Source: Tillandsia leiboldiana (taxonomy: Eukaryota > Streptophyta > Magnoliopsida > Poales > Bromeliaceae). From it: 64,000 nucleotides of DNA. The position numbers and the translations under genes were made by a program. The notes below the pieces were generated by a model. It was not told where the DNA came from and made no database searches. It worked only from the letters and a program-made list of their open reading frames with translations. The first letter of the stretch is position 1. Each line of letters starts with the position of its first letter. The stretch covers positions 44,406,342 to 44,470,341 of the forward strand of contig CM055066.1 in the NCBI GenBank assembly GCA_029204045.2, given 5' to 3'. Of this stretch, positions 1-12,109 are shown piece after piece.

Positions 1-856
1 GGCATTATATTGTAACAAACAATGAAGTTAAGAAAAACGGTATTCAGATTTGAGTTCTTTAAATAATACTGAGTTTCCAGCCGAGCGTGTGTCCGGCATA
101 CATATGCCATCCACCACAATCCTCCATGCAATCGATGAAGAAATCTGGCCCTTCAAGTAATGTGTCCCGACAAGCTGAGATGGCATACCCAATACTTCTC
201 CTATCAGCTGGGAGTAATGGTAAGTTTCTTGTTCCGGATCGAAGTGTGATACTTCATAGGTCCACCACCCTCATTTTCTTGAAGCTGCTGTGCACAGGTA
301 TAAAAAGTCCTTACCAAATGAAGACAATAATCCAGAAGTCTCTGGAAAGTGGCAAATTTGAGAAAAATTGACTTGATCAAACAAAGTTTCGAAAGCCGGT
401 GAACGATCTTGAAGAGCCGCGACGTTTACATGTCGTTCACCGATGCACTCTCGGTTCTCAAAAGCCTTCATCATATCTGAGTTTATTTGAATGACATCTT
501 CTTCAACATGAGGTTGCTCGCTGGCAAGTGGTTCCTCGATCTCAATTCCACGAGATCGGCCTCTTTTCCTTGCAACACTTTTTCTTTCATTGAATTATTT
601 CATCGGAGCCTTTCCTTTTTCTGCAGCTGATGGTGGAGGTCTTTGCTTTTTCTAAAGCTGGGGCTTTGCCCTTTGAAGCAGAAGATGCTTTGGCTACAGC
701 TTCAGTTAATTGCTCCCATTCTTCGGACTCAGTTTCCGAATCGTCCAAAGAAACAAACTCTCCCTCTTCTTGATTCTTCCTTGCTCTTTTTAGTTTGTTG
801 GTCACTCGTGTGCTGACCAGAGCAGTTGTGAACACAATAATCCAGCCAAACACCAT
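1..856 (-). pseudogene. SIRE env-like ORF, 5' part (contig-1 copy)
   Basis: Minus-strand frame starting at 856 (MVFGWIIVFT), an acidic and lysine-rich N-terminal region, then the start of a conserved domain. It is a near-identical but indel-laden copy of 13848-14700: contig 1 has extra or missing single bases in homopolymers, which break the frame near 590 and 320. The protein resembles the plant 'putative plant transposon protein' family, which is often found as the extra ORF after pol in SIRE-type copia elements (family recalled from memory, not searched). I read this as the same locus as 13322-14700, assembled twice. Confidence 0.7.
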
Positions 857-1331
857 TGTTGCCAGAATTTTAAAAGTTTGGTCCTGTGAGCAAGAACTCT
901 AAAACATGAAAAAGTTGTTTAATTCCAAAAATTTGAAAAATTATATCCAAGCAAATCTTAGCACATGTAGAAGCTAGGAATTAAGAGAATTTTGCAAAAA
1001 GAATTGAGAAAATAGATCAATTTCTCATATCTTGAAAAATCCCAAAAATTGCCCTAAAATCGAAATTTATGAAATCGATGTCCAAAAATCTGTTTAGACA
1101 ATAAAACAACAAGCATAGAACAATGCTCAGGCATCTAGAGTTCAGATTTCAAAAAAAAAAAATGATCAAAAAACCGTGCAAAAATGAAATCATAGCATGA
1201 AAATCCATCACGTTTTGAAGAACACAAGCAAAAACTGTGAATAAACCGAGTTTTGATCAAAAAAAACTTACTTGGATCGAGTGAAAGTGAAGTGAAGAAA
1301 GATCCAAAAGCTAGATTCTAGAGAGAGAAAT
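857..1331. other. Non-coding spacer upstream of env-like ORF (contig-1 copy)
   Basis: AT-rich, no ORF. It matches 14701-15169 apart from homopolymer indels and ends in GAAAT directly before an LTR start (TGTAA), as at 15165-15169. Confidence 0.75.
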
Positions 1332-4300
1332 TGTAAATGTACCCAGATTTATGGGTATTAAATAATATAAATAAAAATGGTATGAAATACTATTTTTATT
1401 GGGATTCGGAGAAAAGTGCTAAATTATGATTTATTCAAAATAGGGGAGAGTGTAGTACATCGATTCCGCGCGAAAAGGCGAAGTTCAGCAAAAAATACTT
1501 GTAAACGCATTCAAATGTAATTACAAGTGAAGTTTGGAAGCATTGCGAATCGATGCAAAAGTCTCGAGTCGAAAAGTGAGTTGGAGTTGAGAATTGAAGC
1601 TTAGGTCAGTGTGCGGCGATTTCCGCAAAAAGAACGAAATTCAGCAAAAATACTTGTAACACATTTCAAATGTGATTACAAGTGAGTTGGAAGCATTTCG
1701 AATCGATACCAAGTCATCGAGTCTGAAAAGGTGAGTTGGAGTTGAGAAATTGAAGCTTCAATTGTGAAGCATAAGGTCCTTGTTTGGCGATTTCCGCAAA
1801 AAGTGCGAAATTCACAAGAATACTTGTAACACATTTCAAATGTAATTACAAGGGAGTTGAAAGCATTTCGAATCGATACAAAAGCAGTCATCGAGTTCGA
1901 AAAGTGAGTTGGATTGGAAATCGAGCTTCAAGCTTGTAAACGGTAGACCCACGTTCGCCGAATTCGCAAAATGGGCGAAAACTGCGGCGAGAAGACTTGT
2001 ACATGTTTAATATGATTACAGTCGAGTTCGGTGCGTTTCGGCTGACGTGAAGGGCATCGGGTCGAAAAGTGACTTGAAACCCAAGGACTTAGCAAATTCT
2101 GGAATTTCTGAAATTCGTAAATTCTGAAACTGGCAGTTTTTGACAAGTGCAGTTTATCGCGAAGCTTTTTCGGGGCTCTCTTTCGAAGGCTTAGAGTGGG
2201 CCAAAAATTTAAAAGAAATCGTGGGGTGTCTAACAAAGTTTTCTGAGCAAAAGGGGTGAAAAACCTAGGTGAGCAATTAAGGAAAATTGGAGAACGAAGC
2301 GAAGAAAAATGCTTCGTAAATTCTGAAACTGCAGTTTTTGACAGTGCAGTTTATCGCAAAGCTTTTTCGGGGCTCTCTTTCGAAGGCTTAGAGTGGCCCA
2401 AAAATTTAAAAGAAATCGTGAGGTGTCTCACAAAAGTTTTCTGAGCAAAGAGGTGAAAAACCTAGGTGAGCGATTAAGGAAAAATTGGAGAACGAAGCGA
2501 AGAAAAATGCTTCGTAAATTCTGAACTGCAGTTTTTGACAGTGCAGTTTATCGCAAAGCTTTTTCGGGCTCTCTTTAGAGGCTTAGAGTAGTCCAAAAAT
2601 TTAAACAAAATCGTGGGAAGTTTAAAGAAAAATTTGTAGATTAAAGGGGAGAAGAAAAATTACAATTTTGATTTCCCTTGACGACGAAACGCGGAGAAGT
2701 GGGTAATCCGAAATTGCTCACTGCAGGGGAAAACTGCAGGAAACAGGGGCAATTTTGGGAATTTAATTGTTATTGGTTGGGCATTTTAGTAAATTCACCA
2801 TTTCCCCCCCACCACCCACCTGCACCCTCGCTCTCCTCATTTCTCTCTCTCCTCTCTCTCTCTCCTTTCAGCGTCTCTCTCTCTCCTCTCCGCTCCCGCT
2901 CCTCTCTCCCTCTCCTCTCTCTCTCTCTTTCCTCCTGGTGCCAAGAAAGAAGAAAAGAGAGAAGACGAAGAGATAGAGAAGAAGAAAGAGAAAGAAAGAA
3001 AAGGAAAGCAAGGGAGAAGAAGAAGGTGCAGCATCAAGCTTCTCTTGGCTGCTGCTTTTCTGGATGCATCTCGAGACTTGGGGGACGCTTGAAGAGAGCA
3101 TTAGAAGCCCTCCAAAGTGTGCTCCCACCTCCCTTCAATCCTTCCTCTTGATCAAAGACATCAAAAGAGGTTCTTATGAAACCAAGTAGAGGGTGTTTTG
3201 GAGCATTCCCAAGGGGAAACCCATTTACTGCTTGTCTTTTGATCAAGAGAATATTAAAGAGAAAATCTTGGAGCTAAAGAGTCGACTTTTGTTCTCTGTT
3301 CGAGAACAAAGGAATTATCGAGGTTTCTTATGACCAAGTAGAGGTGTTTTGAGCATTCCAAAGGGGAACACCATTTACTGCTTGTCTTTTGATCAAGAGA
3401 TATTAAAAAGAGAAAATCTTGGAGACTAAGAGATCGACTTTTGTTCTCTTTCGAGAACAAGAGAATTATCGAGGTGGGGGATTCTGCCGAAATTGGGTGA
3501 CCTCTCCCCTTCCCCCTTTGCTTTTGCGATTCATCCAGAGCATGATAGTAGCCTGTTAGAGGCGTTAGGGAATTATGATAGTAATTGCATGCGTAGTGAA
3601 TTAAATGCTATTCTATGATGGATATGAAAATAATTACATGCGTAAAGTAACAATTAATTATTATTGTGATCATCCTAGGTTTTAACCCTAGGCACCATGT
3701 GAAAGTACAAGGGAAAAGAGATGCATGATGGTAGTGAGACTTAGGAAAAACCTAGATTTGAGGTCTAATGAGTGGCATGATGAACTAGGAGAATACACCT
3801 ATATGGACGTGTGGCATTACCTTAGGAAAATACCCTAAGGTTGAGAATAGAGTGTTCAACATAGAGTCAAGAACTCTAGGTTAAACAAGATTATGGAACT
3901 TATGTAAAGGAACCTAAGGCGAACTAGTGGAATTAAACTCTATGATGAAATAGAGTTAGTGCAACCCTAAGTTAAACATGAACAGGAAAATAGAGTTAGT
4001 ATAACTCTAGTTCAGTGAGAAATCAGGAAAAGGGGATTAGATCTCCAAGTCATAGAATTAAACAAATATAATCCTAGAAAGTCATAGGCCGTCTGGGTAA
4101 ATGACAAATAATTTAACTCCAATCTGAGTTAAATAAAGGAAGGAAAAATAGGAAATAGAGTTAACAAACTCTAAGTTAATAAAATTGATAGTAACTAGTG
4201 TCCTTGTGACGTAGTGTAATCTAAGGGTATTTGAGAACAAGCAAGGAAAATTAAAGGGGCTAGGATACCAAAGATATTGCCAAGTGGCAAAATAAGTGTA

Positions 4301-5963
4301 AATGTAAATGAACAGGATGTTCAAACCTAGATGGTGTTGGGAGACCCAAATTATCCTAGAGTAAAGAACTTAGGATAAAAGGATATAGCTCGAGAGAGAG
4401 CTAAAGTAATTAATAAGCAAGACAAGCAAATGCTCAAGATAGAGCTAAAGTGATTAATAAGCAAGACAAGCAATTGCTCAAGATAAGAGCTAAAAGTGAT
4501 TAATAGCAAGACAAGCAAATTGCTTGAAATAAAAGAGAAAAAGTAAAAGAATAGCATTGAGGCATGAATGCTAACGGAGGGTTGAGCATATGTCACTCCC
4601 GGTAGATGTTGCCAAGGTGCCTTAAACTCATCTGAGCCTAAAGTGTAAAGAGAGTGGTTAAAGAAAGAGAATGATTAATGAAAGGTAAAAAGGAAGATAA
4701 AATACATTGGGCCGAGCACTACGGAGGCGACGCCACAACCTGTTCTTGTTTGATTGGGGGTTGTAGGCATGCGTCTTTTGGAACCCTCGGCCCCGGCAAA
4801 TGTAAACTGCAAAAGAAAAGCCTAAATGGCTATTGGGAGGGTTGCATAGGTCACTCCCAAGTTAATTAAAGAATTAAGCTAAGTTGCCAAGGGAGGGTTG
4901 AGCATATGTCACTCCCCGGGGAAGTGTGTGAGCAAGACTCAGCTTCCCAATAAAGGCAAAACAAAAGCTACAGGCAAAAGAAAAGATAAAGATAAAACGG
5001 GCGGACCTACGTGAAACCAGCCCATGTTGGAGGTACGGAGTCATCCCTCTCCCGGGTAGAACCCGTTCGGGACGTTTCTTCCGTATGAGACGGGGTACAC
5101 TTGCGGGTTTATCGGCAACCTTAGAAATCTTATCTTATGGTAGCAGACTACCGGGCTGGCCCGTTGGATAAGAATTTCCGAGGGTTAACTTGAACTAAAG
5201 CACCAGAATGTAAAGAAAAAAAGAGAAAGATAGAGTGGCCAGGTGGCCGGGTTAGTTGAACCCTGTATATATAGCGGCATAGAGTGGCCGAGTTGGTGCT
5301 TATCAGCCTATGTGGCTAGACAGTGTAGTGCTGGGTCGATGAGTATACACAGATGTGTAGTGATATATTATATAGCATAGCCGCATTTTGATATTGAGGA
5401 TTTTAGTTTCCTAGCACTATTATATTGCTTCCATTGACCAAGTGGTGTAGGACACTTTTTCTCGGTGGTTGAACCCACTGGAACGCTGTCGGCGTTCTCA
5501 CACCCCTTGGTGACCCCCCCCCCCCCCCCCACAGGTTCGGGTCGGGATACAGCGGACGAGACGGTTCAGATGCAACGGCGAGCATACGTCAGGGCAAGGG
5601 CCCAGCAGCATAAGACCTAGAGGGTCTAGCAGAGGTATCCCTTTTATTATATTTCTTGAGGAACCTTGTCGGTGAGGAATTATTAAAGGATTGTATAATT
5701 TTTATTTGCAAGTTCAGACTGTAAAGTGTAATAATTTTAAGTTTATGGTTCACTCTTGTATGCTTTTCATTAATCGCTTAAACTGTTTGTTTTAAAAATG
5801 AAAGTTCAAATTTATAGTGATTTTCAGTACTCCTAATATTGAGCTTGCCCCCGCATATACTTGTTGTAGATTAGGATGTTACCGTTCCTTTCGGGTAGTG
5901 AAAGTCATACCCGATTGGCGGTTCTGTTGGCGTGCCCGAACCGTACAAATTGGCGGACTCGTG
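1332..5963 (+). mobile_element. LARD 5' LTR, redundant contig-1 copy cut by gap
   Basis: Starts TGTAAATGTACC and follows 15170-19797 throughout, with the same tandem repeats, CT tract (about 2831-2935), three GGGAG hairpins and poly-C run (about 5512-5530). It carries the base (T at 2048) that marks the 5' LTR rather than the 3' LTR. Single-base indels are frequent, as expected of an unpolished contig end. It stops at the N gap about 9 bases short of the LTR end. Confidence 0.85.
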
Positions 5964-6063
5964 NNNNNNNNNNNNNNNNNNNNNNNNNNNNNNNNNNNNN
6001 NNNNNNNNNNNNNNNNNNNNNNNNNNNNNNNNNNNNNNNNNNNNNNNNNNNNNNNNNNNNNNN
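5964..6063. other. Assembly gap (100 N)
   Basis: Exactly 100 N, the usual placeholder for a gap of unknown size. The left flank duplicates sequence found again at 13848-19797. Confidence 0.98.
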
Positions 6064-6486
6064 GGGTAGCGACGCGTCCCCGCCGGTCCACCGTGCACCA
6101 GTGCCATAACCTGTGGACCAGGCATCGTGCGCCGGCCAATGCCATGCCGCCACGTGTCATAGGCCGGTCCACGGCCTCCCCCGTGCACCATTTTGCACAG
6201 AAAACTTCCGAGTGTCCATTTTTGGCGGTCCGGACTCAAAAAAAATACAAGTAAACATCCGTTTCCATCGTTTTTTTTTCCGCACTGAATCAATTTCGGC
6301 CTCTGTTCTGCCCAATTCCACTTCTAAATTTGTCGAAAGCATCCGGATAAGTAATCTTAAATCAAATTTCGCGCTGAGTCCAATTCTTGAGTCCGATTCG
6401 CGCACAAATACCTCCAACACACAACATCGGTCTCCAGAAGCCGCTAACCACACCGCAAAAGCTCAGTGGAGATCTGGGTCATCACA
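6064..6486 (-). mobile_element. Gypsy-type LTR fragment, reverse orientation
   Basis: Read on the minus strand from 6486 it begins TGTGATGACCCAG, the same start as solo LTR B at 42608, and stays similar to B through the first few hundred bases. It contains a perfect CCAAT-N10-CACGTG at 6136-6156. It is inserted in the Tekay interior at 6486/6487 and cut by the gap on the left, so its other end and TSD cannot be seen. Confidence 0.75.
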
Positions 6487-7030
6487 TGATCTACTGTCAG
6501 TGGCAGAGGAAAAGGTCAGATTGATACGACGACATCTCGAGACCGCCCAGAGTCGACAGAGGAGTTATGCTGATACCCGACGGCGAGACCTGGAGTTTCA
6601 GGTTGGTGATCATTGTCTTCTTAAAAATCTCACCTTCGAAGGGGGTTCGGAGATTTGGAGTTCGTGGGAAGCTTAGTCCCGGTTTATTGGACCCTTTGAG
6701 GTACTGGAGAGAGTTGGCCCTGTTGTTTATCGTGTTACTCTTCCTCCACGCCTGGCTGGAGTTCATGATGTGTTTCACGTCTCTGCTTTGAGGAAGTATG
6801 TATTTGATCCTTCGCATGTGATTGACTTCACCCCCTTTGAGATTGGGGAGGACCTTGGGTACGAGGAGCGCCCGTTGCGGATTCTGGCTCACGAGGTGAG
6901 AGAATTGCGCAATCGGGTGATACCGTATGTGAAGATTTTATGGAGCAACCATGAGGAGCGGGGTGGCCCTTGGGAGCTGGAGGAGGTGATGAGGGATACC
7001 TATCCTTTCTTGTTCGAGGCTTTTAGCTGA
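6487..7030 (+). pseudogene. Ty3/gypsy (Tekay/Del-like) integrase C-terminal end
   Basis: Fragments in more than one frame carry typical C-terminal integrase text of chromovirus-type gypsy elements: EEKVRLIRRHLETAQSRQ, SYADTRRRDLEFQVGD, then GVRGKLSPG, FHVSALRKYV, HVIDFTPFEIGEDLGYEE, RVIPYVKILWSNH and a W/E-rich end that looks like the start of the chromodomain-like tail. The frame shifts around 6610 and again around 6700-6770, so it cannot encode a working protein. Gag, protease, RT and RNase H are missing from the window, cut off by the reverse LTR at 6486. The next feature downstream is the PPT and 3' LTR of the same element, the expected order for gypsy elements. Lineage is by recall of family motifs. 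Confidence 0.8.
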
Positions 7031-7070
7031 GGTACGTTTGTCTTGTTTTCTTAGTTCGTGGACGAAACTT

Positions 7071-7088
7071 CTTTTTAGTGGGGGAGGA
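7071..7088 (+). other. Polypurine tract of the Tekay-like element
   Basis: TTTTTAGTGGGGGAGGA lies immediately before the LTR start (TGTAGGG at 7089). It follows the TTCGTGGACGAAACTT-type stretch that recurs before the 3' LTR at 22005 and 55095. It primes plus-strand synthesis in this family. Confidence 0.85.
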
Positions 7089-7415
7089 TGTAGGGCCCCA
7101 AAACCCCATGTAGCTTTTTCCGTGAATCCACAATGTGAAACACCTGCTATTGGTGTGTTGGGCCTATAACGCATCAAATGGATGTGTTGGATGGACTCAG
7201 TGAGGTCCCTGGATCAAGCCTGTCCTTCGACTGCTTTTGCCAAATTTTAGAAGAGGTTTCAGGCTGATCGGATGTCGGATTTGGATTCAGCATGGAAAAA
7301 CGCTTGAAAACGGCTATTTGCATGTATTTTTCTGAGTCCGGATGTCCAAAAACGGGCTCCCGAAAGTTTTCAGAGGATTCAGGTGCATGGGGGAGGCCGT
7401 AGACCGGCTGGGTGC

Positions 7416-7783
7416 CACGTGGTGGCCTGTAATTGGCCGGTTTACAGCGCGCGGTCCACAGAGCAGCGCCGGGTGGCGCATGACCCGGCGCGGGGACACG
7501 TGGCGCCCCAGGAGTGGCCGGCGCGTGATGCGCGGTCCACGGAACCCCGCGCGGGTGCATAGACCGGGTGCGGGGACACGTGGCAGCTTGTGATTGGAGG
7601 GCTCATGCGGTACGGTCCACGAAGGTGCACGCCGGAGCCTCGAGATGCGTGCGTGCATGGGGTTTAGGCGGCACGGCCGGCGAGGCGCACGTGGGCGCGG
7701 TCGGCGGGTCGCGCGGGTGGGCCACGTGGCGCCCAGCCATTGGCGGGCGCCACCCCACCGCGTTGACGGGGGCGCGTCACGTG
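7416..7783 (+). promoter_or_regulatory. ERSE-like G-box/CCAAT array in U3
   Basis: Perfect CACGTG-N10-ATTGG at 7416-7436, 7577-7597 and 7723-7743. 7497-7517 has AGTGG in place of ATTGG, and CACGTG at 7778 has no CCAAT partner. The first three units are 80-81 bp apart. Reversed, the motif reads CCAAT-N9-CCACG(TG), the consensus of the ER-stress response element bound by NF-Y plus a bZIP factor. It lies about 200-530 bp upstream of the TATA box. Confidence 0.7.
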
Positions 7784-7880
7784 GCGGCATCCGAAAGGCC
7801 TTGCACTTGTTGTTCCCTGTTTGGGACACATGTCAAGTGCTGGCGGTTTCTGGCGCTGGTCGGACGGGGGCGCTGGTGCG

Positions 7881-7926
7881 ACTATTGGATTCGGGCGCCC
7901 GAAAAGTTGCGCCCGAATCCAATAGT
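7881..7926. repeat. Perfect 18-bp inverted repeat upstream of TATA
   Basis: Arms 7881-7898 and 7909-7926 are exact reverse complements (ACTATTGGATTCGGGCGC and its complement) around a 10-nt loop. Each arm contains a CCAAT box. It ends 21 bp before the TATA box. Confidence 0.95.
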
Positions 7927-7947
7927 ATGTGCTTTTGGGCTTGGGCC

Positions 7948-7955
7948 TATAAATA
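7948..7955 (+). promoter_or_regulatory. TATA box of the Tekay-like LTR
   Basis: TATAAATA within GGGCCTATAAATAGGCCCC, about 0.86 kb into the LTR. The same context occurs in LTR A at 60383. Transcription would start roughly 30 bp downstream and mark the U3/R border. Confidence 0.75.
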
Positions 7956-10488
7956 GGCCCCTTGGGCCTTCTTTTGTGCTTTTTCTGGGTAGTTTGCTAG
8001 GAAAGCCCCTAGTGAATTTATTCCTTTTTCAGTTTTGCATCTTGTGGAGAAGTTCCAGAATTTTTGGGGGAAGCTACTTCGACGTCTACTGCGATTCGGC
8101 GTACTGCGACGCACCTTCCTTGTTAGCCTTTTTCGTCGTGTTTCGGTCTGCGGACTCTTCTGGACTATCCCGAAGGTTTTTTGGGTGATTCTTGCACCCA
8201 CATTTTCACGACAGGTAGGGCTACGAATTTTGTATTTTCAGCTTCTCCGTATTTCGAGGTTTCTTGGGCTTTTCAGACCATTTCTGTGAAACCTTTTCTA
8301 TGATGGAATTGGACAGCACCGGGGTTTTTGTGGGTTATCTCAGCACCCGAGAATCGGAACGAGGAGTGCAAGTACTCAATTTACATCTACGCGTCGCAAG
8401 GAACATCATAGTATTTTTTCTAGATTTTTCTGAGGTTGTTTCGAAGGTGAAAATTATACTTTTTCTGGACAGAGTACTACTGACTTTTGATCCTTGGAAG
8501 TTTCGCGTGTACCGCGATGATTAATTTGTATCTTGGCCTACATGTGTCGGATCGGGATGAGTAAGTACTCATTTTTCATCTACTCATCGCGAGGATCGCA
8601 ACGGTGATTTTTTCGGATTTTTTGAGGACTTTACTAAGGTGAATTTCCTCATTTTTCGTGTTTTTGTAAACAGTAATTACTGTTGCGGAAGTTGTTCATT
8701 TATGCCGTGTGCGATCTATGTTGCTGTAGTTCTCGCATTTTGGAGGTTTGCGGGGATTGAGGATCTTGGACAGCGAGGAATCTCTTATTGTTGTAGTTCA
8801 CGCTTTTCGACGTGGGTAGTTGTTGTGGACCTCATCTTTTGATTCACTCACTAGGAATATTAGAGTGATCCCCATTGTTGATTGTTGAATAGTACATTGT
8901 GGGTAATATGCATGCTTGTATAGTTTAGACTGGTGCTATGTTGGTATTTAGTGTTCCTATGAGATCTTTAGTATCCTGGAATAGCATGCTCTAATCTATG
9001 TATGAACAATGATACTGTCTTTCTTTTGTCATCATGAGGACACTTGCATGCTTGTATGGACATCTAGATAGGCCACCTTTTCTGCTACACTTTCATTGGA
9101 ATTTGACTTAGGAGAAACCATGTTGGCACCTATTCTCCTTTTATTGTGATATATGTGGTATTGCTCAGGGTTTGAGCAGGGTTGTAGGATAGTGTAGCCG
9201 GGCTTATTGAGTCGGGATTTGTCCCACCTGATTGTGGATTGTGGGATATTGCGGCGACCGCGAACATTGGGCGGTTGACGGATGTCTATTATTGCATCAG
9301 ATTGGGGGATCATGTTTTCTTTAGTGGATGGGTTTCCCACTTCGATCATAGTCGTGATCCAGTCCTGCTATATCTTGATACTTGTGACAGATGTACTTTT
9401 CTCGTGTGGGTCGCTCCCCTCGAGTGCCACTCCGGAGGTAGGCCTATGACCGAGCCATGTGTGCCGGTCTGATACTTATTTTGGGATGCGAGCCATGTGT
9501 GCCGATCCCGCGGATTCGAGGCATGTGTGCAGATTCCGCTACTGAGTTCCTGAGTTCGACAGCAGAGCAGGCAGTGCCAGTTTTGACTGGTGGTTAGATT
9601 GGGTTTATTCGGTCAGGCACATACACTGAAACATTCTTATAGTTACACCTTTCTGGCTCTGCATTTAGAGGCATAGTAGTGGTAGCTTCATTTTCTTATC
9701 GACAGTGCTGTTTATAGCTTACCACCTCTCCTTTCCTTTTTGCCTCTGGTAGACCTAGTGGGCACGTCTGAGTTGAGGCCTAACCCACTAGGGGAGGCTA
9801 CTGTTTTATAGTAGTTTTCACCCCCATCGTCTCTTTCTTTGTTCCTCCCTTGTTTTGCAGAGTCCTCTGCGGGAGTTACTGGGCCGTCAGCATCGGATCG
9901 AGGTAAGAGGATAGCGGACTAGATAGAGTGTCCACCTGACAGTGTGCTAGCTGGACTTTTGATGTACCCCTATCTTCTCAGACAGTTTTATTGTACTTTA
10001 TTTTGGATCTGGCTTTAGCCAGCAGGTTGTATATTTGTGGTGAGCTGGGAGAGATACTTAGGTATAAACAATAAAATCAGCAGATCGTTGACCCAATGCG
10101 GAAAAATAAATAAAGTATGCAAGATTTTACGTTGAAAACTCCGTCACATGAGTAAAAAACTACGGGATCGATAACACGGTAAAATCCACTAAGATTAAAA
10201 CAGCATAAGGTGATATACCGTAACTCTACGACTCAACCTTTTCCATACGCTCCGAGTAGATCTTTTCCGCTCGCTCCGCAACGCGCCTCGAATCCACGAT
10301 TTGCGTCCAACGCTGAATCCACGACGTCCAACCGAATTCACGGTCTTCACCAATATAGCACGTATCGATCACACGAACGCACCTCTCTCCGAATCCACGA
10401 AAGCGGTAGCACTTGAATCCACAAGGCCACGCGAATCCACGCGCCGATGTTCCTTCCGGAAATCATTGTTTTGTTTATTGGTGGTGAT

Positions 10489-11761
10489 GATATTGTTAAG
10501 GATTTTATTTTGGCGTATTTCGTGAAGTGTTAAGTCTTGAGGATTGAAGATGAAGATGTTTGGATCATATACCTCAATCTCAAGAAAGAAGAATTCAAAA
10601 GGATCAGGTATGTTTAACTAAATAAGTTTGGTGATCCGAATACTCTTATAATGTAGAAACACTTGGATGGATTTTTAATTGAATAAAAATAAAAAACTGG
10701 GCTTTATATGTGCAGGATCCGGATCAGGGTATTCCAGTTCGGACCCCGAACGTAGGTAAGTTCATGCGGAATTTCAGTCCGGATCGCCCTTGGTTCAGTC
10801 CGGACCCCGAACATGGATTCTGCAGAAATCGTATGAACAGTCCGGACCGTGCATCCTTCAGTCCGGACCCCAAAACATAGTTTTTTCAGGAATTCTCTGA
10901 AAAATGACGACAGTCCGGATCAAGCCAAATCCAGTCCGGACCATCGTGCGGGAAAAAATTCTGTTAAGTCAGTTTTGATTCTTATCCTCTTCCAATGGTT
11001 TCTAACCTATAAGTAAACCCTAATTTCATCTTTTAGGGTAATCCAAAAAATAATCCAATATGACCGAAAATTAGAAAAATCCACATATAAGAAGAAAGGG
11101 AAAAACTAGATCTATTTTATGTTTCTTCATCTATATTGATTAATTTGATTCTAGGATTTCAAACTCAGAATTTGAGTAGAATCAAATTAATGATACTTAG
11201 ATGGTATTTCCGATCTATCTTTGATCTAAGTATTCGGCGGATTTTCACACCAACAAACAACGATTTGCCAAAAATCGGCGCGTGGATTCGCGTGGCCTTG
11301 TGGACTCAAGGTGCTACCGCTCTCGGGATTCGGAGCGAGGTACGTTCGTGTGATCGATAGGTACTACTTTGTGGAGACCGTGGATTCGGTTGGACGTCGT
11401 GGACTCGACGTTGGACGCCGTGGTTTCGGCGTTGGCCGCAAATCGTGGATTCGAGGCGCGTTGCGAGCGAGCAGAGAGAAGATCAACGAGGAGCGTATGG
11501 AAAAGGTTGAGTCGTGTGTGAGTACGTTATATCACCTTTGTACGTATTTAATCTTAGTGGATTTCACCGTGTGATCGTCCCGTGGTTTTTTTACTCCTGG
11601 TTTGGAGTTTTCCACGTAAAATCTCTGCGTGTTATTTACTTTTCCGCATTGGGTTTTTGTTACGCAAAGATTTTGGAGTGCTTATTGTTTACACCTATTC
11701 ACACCCCCTCTAGGTGTTTTCTCCCCTATTCAGATCCATATATAACATAACCCACAGATAT
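10489..11761 (+). mobile_element. SIRE-family solo LTR with TSD GATAT
   Basis: A complete LTR, 10494-11756 (1263 bp, TGTTAAGG...CCCACA), flanked by identical GATAT at 10489-10493 and 11757-11761. It has no internal sequence, so it is the product of recombination between the two LTRs of a former full element. It sits in opposite orientation inside the 3' LTR of the outer SIRE element and is diverged from it, so the two are separate insertions. TATA-like TATAAGTA lies near 11009, and a block of short exon-like GAATCCACG/CGTGGATTC words lies near 11270-11460. Confidence 0.9.
10717..10945 (+). repeat. Paired TCCGGA motifs in solo-LTR U3
   Basis: Four pairs of CAGTCCGGA-like words. Starts at 10775/10796, 10838/10859 and 10911/10932 give a spacing of exactly 21 bp within pairs; the first pair (near 10718) has 20. 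Many are followed by CCCCGAAC. TCCGGA is a palindrome. Repeated palindromic words in LTRs are known for Sirevirus-type copia elements. Confidence 0.85.
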
Positions 11762-12109
11762 CCCGAATTCTTAGATCATAGATAGACAAGAAAACACCAT
11801 ATAAGTATTCATCAATTTGATTCTACAAGAAATAGAGAGTTTGAAAACCCTAGAATCAAATTGATCAATATAGACGAAGAAACATATATTAGATCATGTT
11901 TTACTTTCTTCTCTATATGTGGATTTCCTTTCGATCCATTTTCAAAAATAAATAGGAATTTTGAAACCCTAGGAATCTTAGGAATTATCCGTCTCTTAGG
12001 ATTACCGGGATTACCCTAAAAGATGAATGTTATGGTTTATTTATAGGTTAGAAACATTTTGGAAAGAGATAAGAATCAAAAACTACCATATCTGAAATTT
12101 TCTCGCTCG

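Larger units (their letters stand above)
7089..10050 (+). mobile_element. Tekay-like 3' LTR, truncated at its 3' end
   Basis: Begins TGTAGGGCCCC after the PPT. Its first part matches solo LTR A (41752) and its later part matches 60297-62170. At 10050 it stops at a point from which LTR A runs about 200 bp further to its terminal GGGCGTGACA, so the end is missing and abuts SIRE LTR sequence. U3 is GC-rich with the ERSE-like array (7416-7783), an 18-bp inverted repeat (7881-7926) and a TATA box (7948). One unit of the GGCGACCGCG/GGGCGGTTGAC repeat lies at about 9230-9290. Long GC-rich ORFs here on both strands are not genes. Confidence 0.85.

Noticed and set aside
2678..3151. Ser/Leu-rich and Arg/Lys/Glu-rich ORFs around the CT tract (also near 16449, 23312, 26571 and 33362)
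   Set aside because: Microsatellite and purine tract inside the LARD LTR; repeated in each LTR copy and disrupted by indels between them.
7416..7783. Reading the G-boxes only as ABA-responsive elements (ACACGTGGC)
   Set aside because: Several do match the ABRE core, but that does not explain the fixed 10-base distance to ATTGG; the ERSE reading explains both. ABA response is not excluded.
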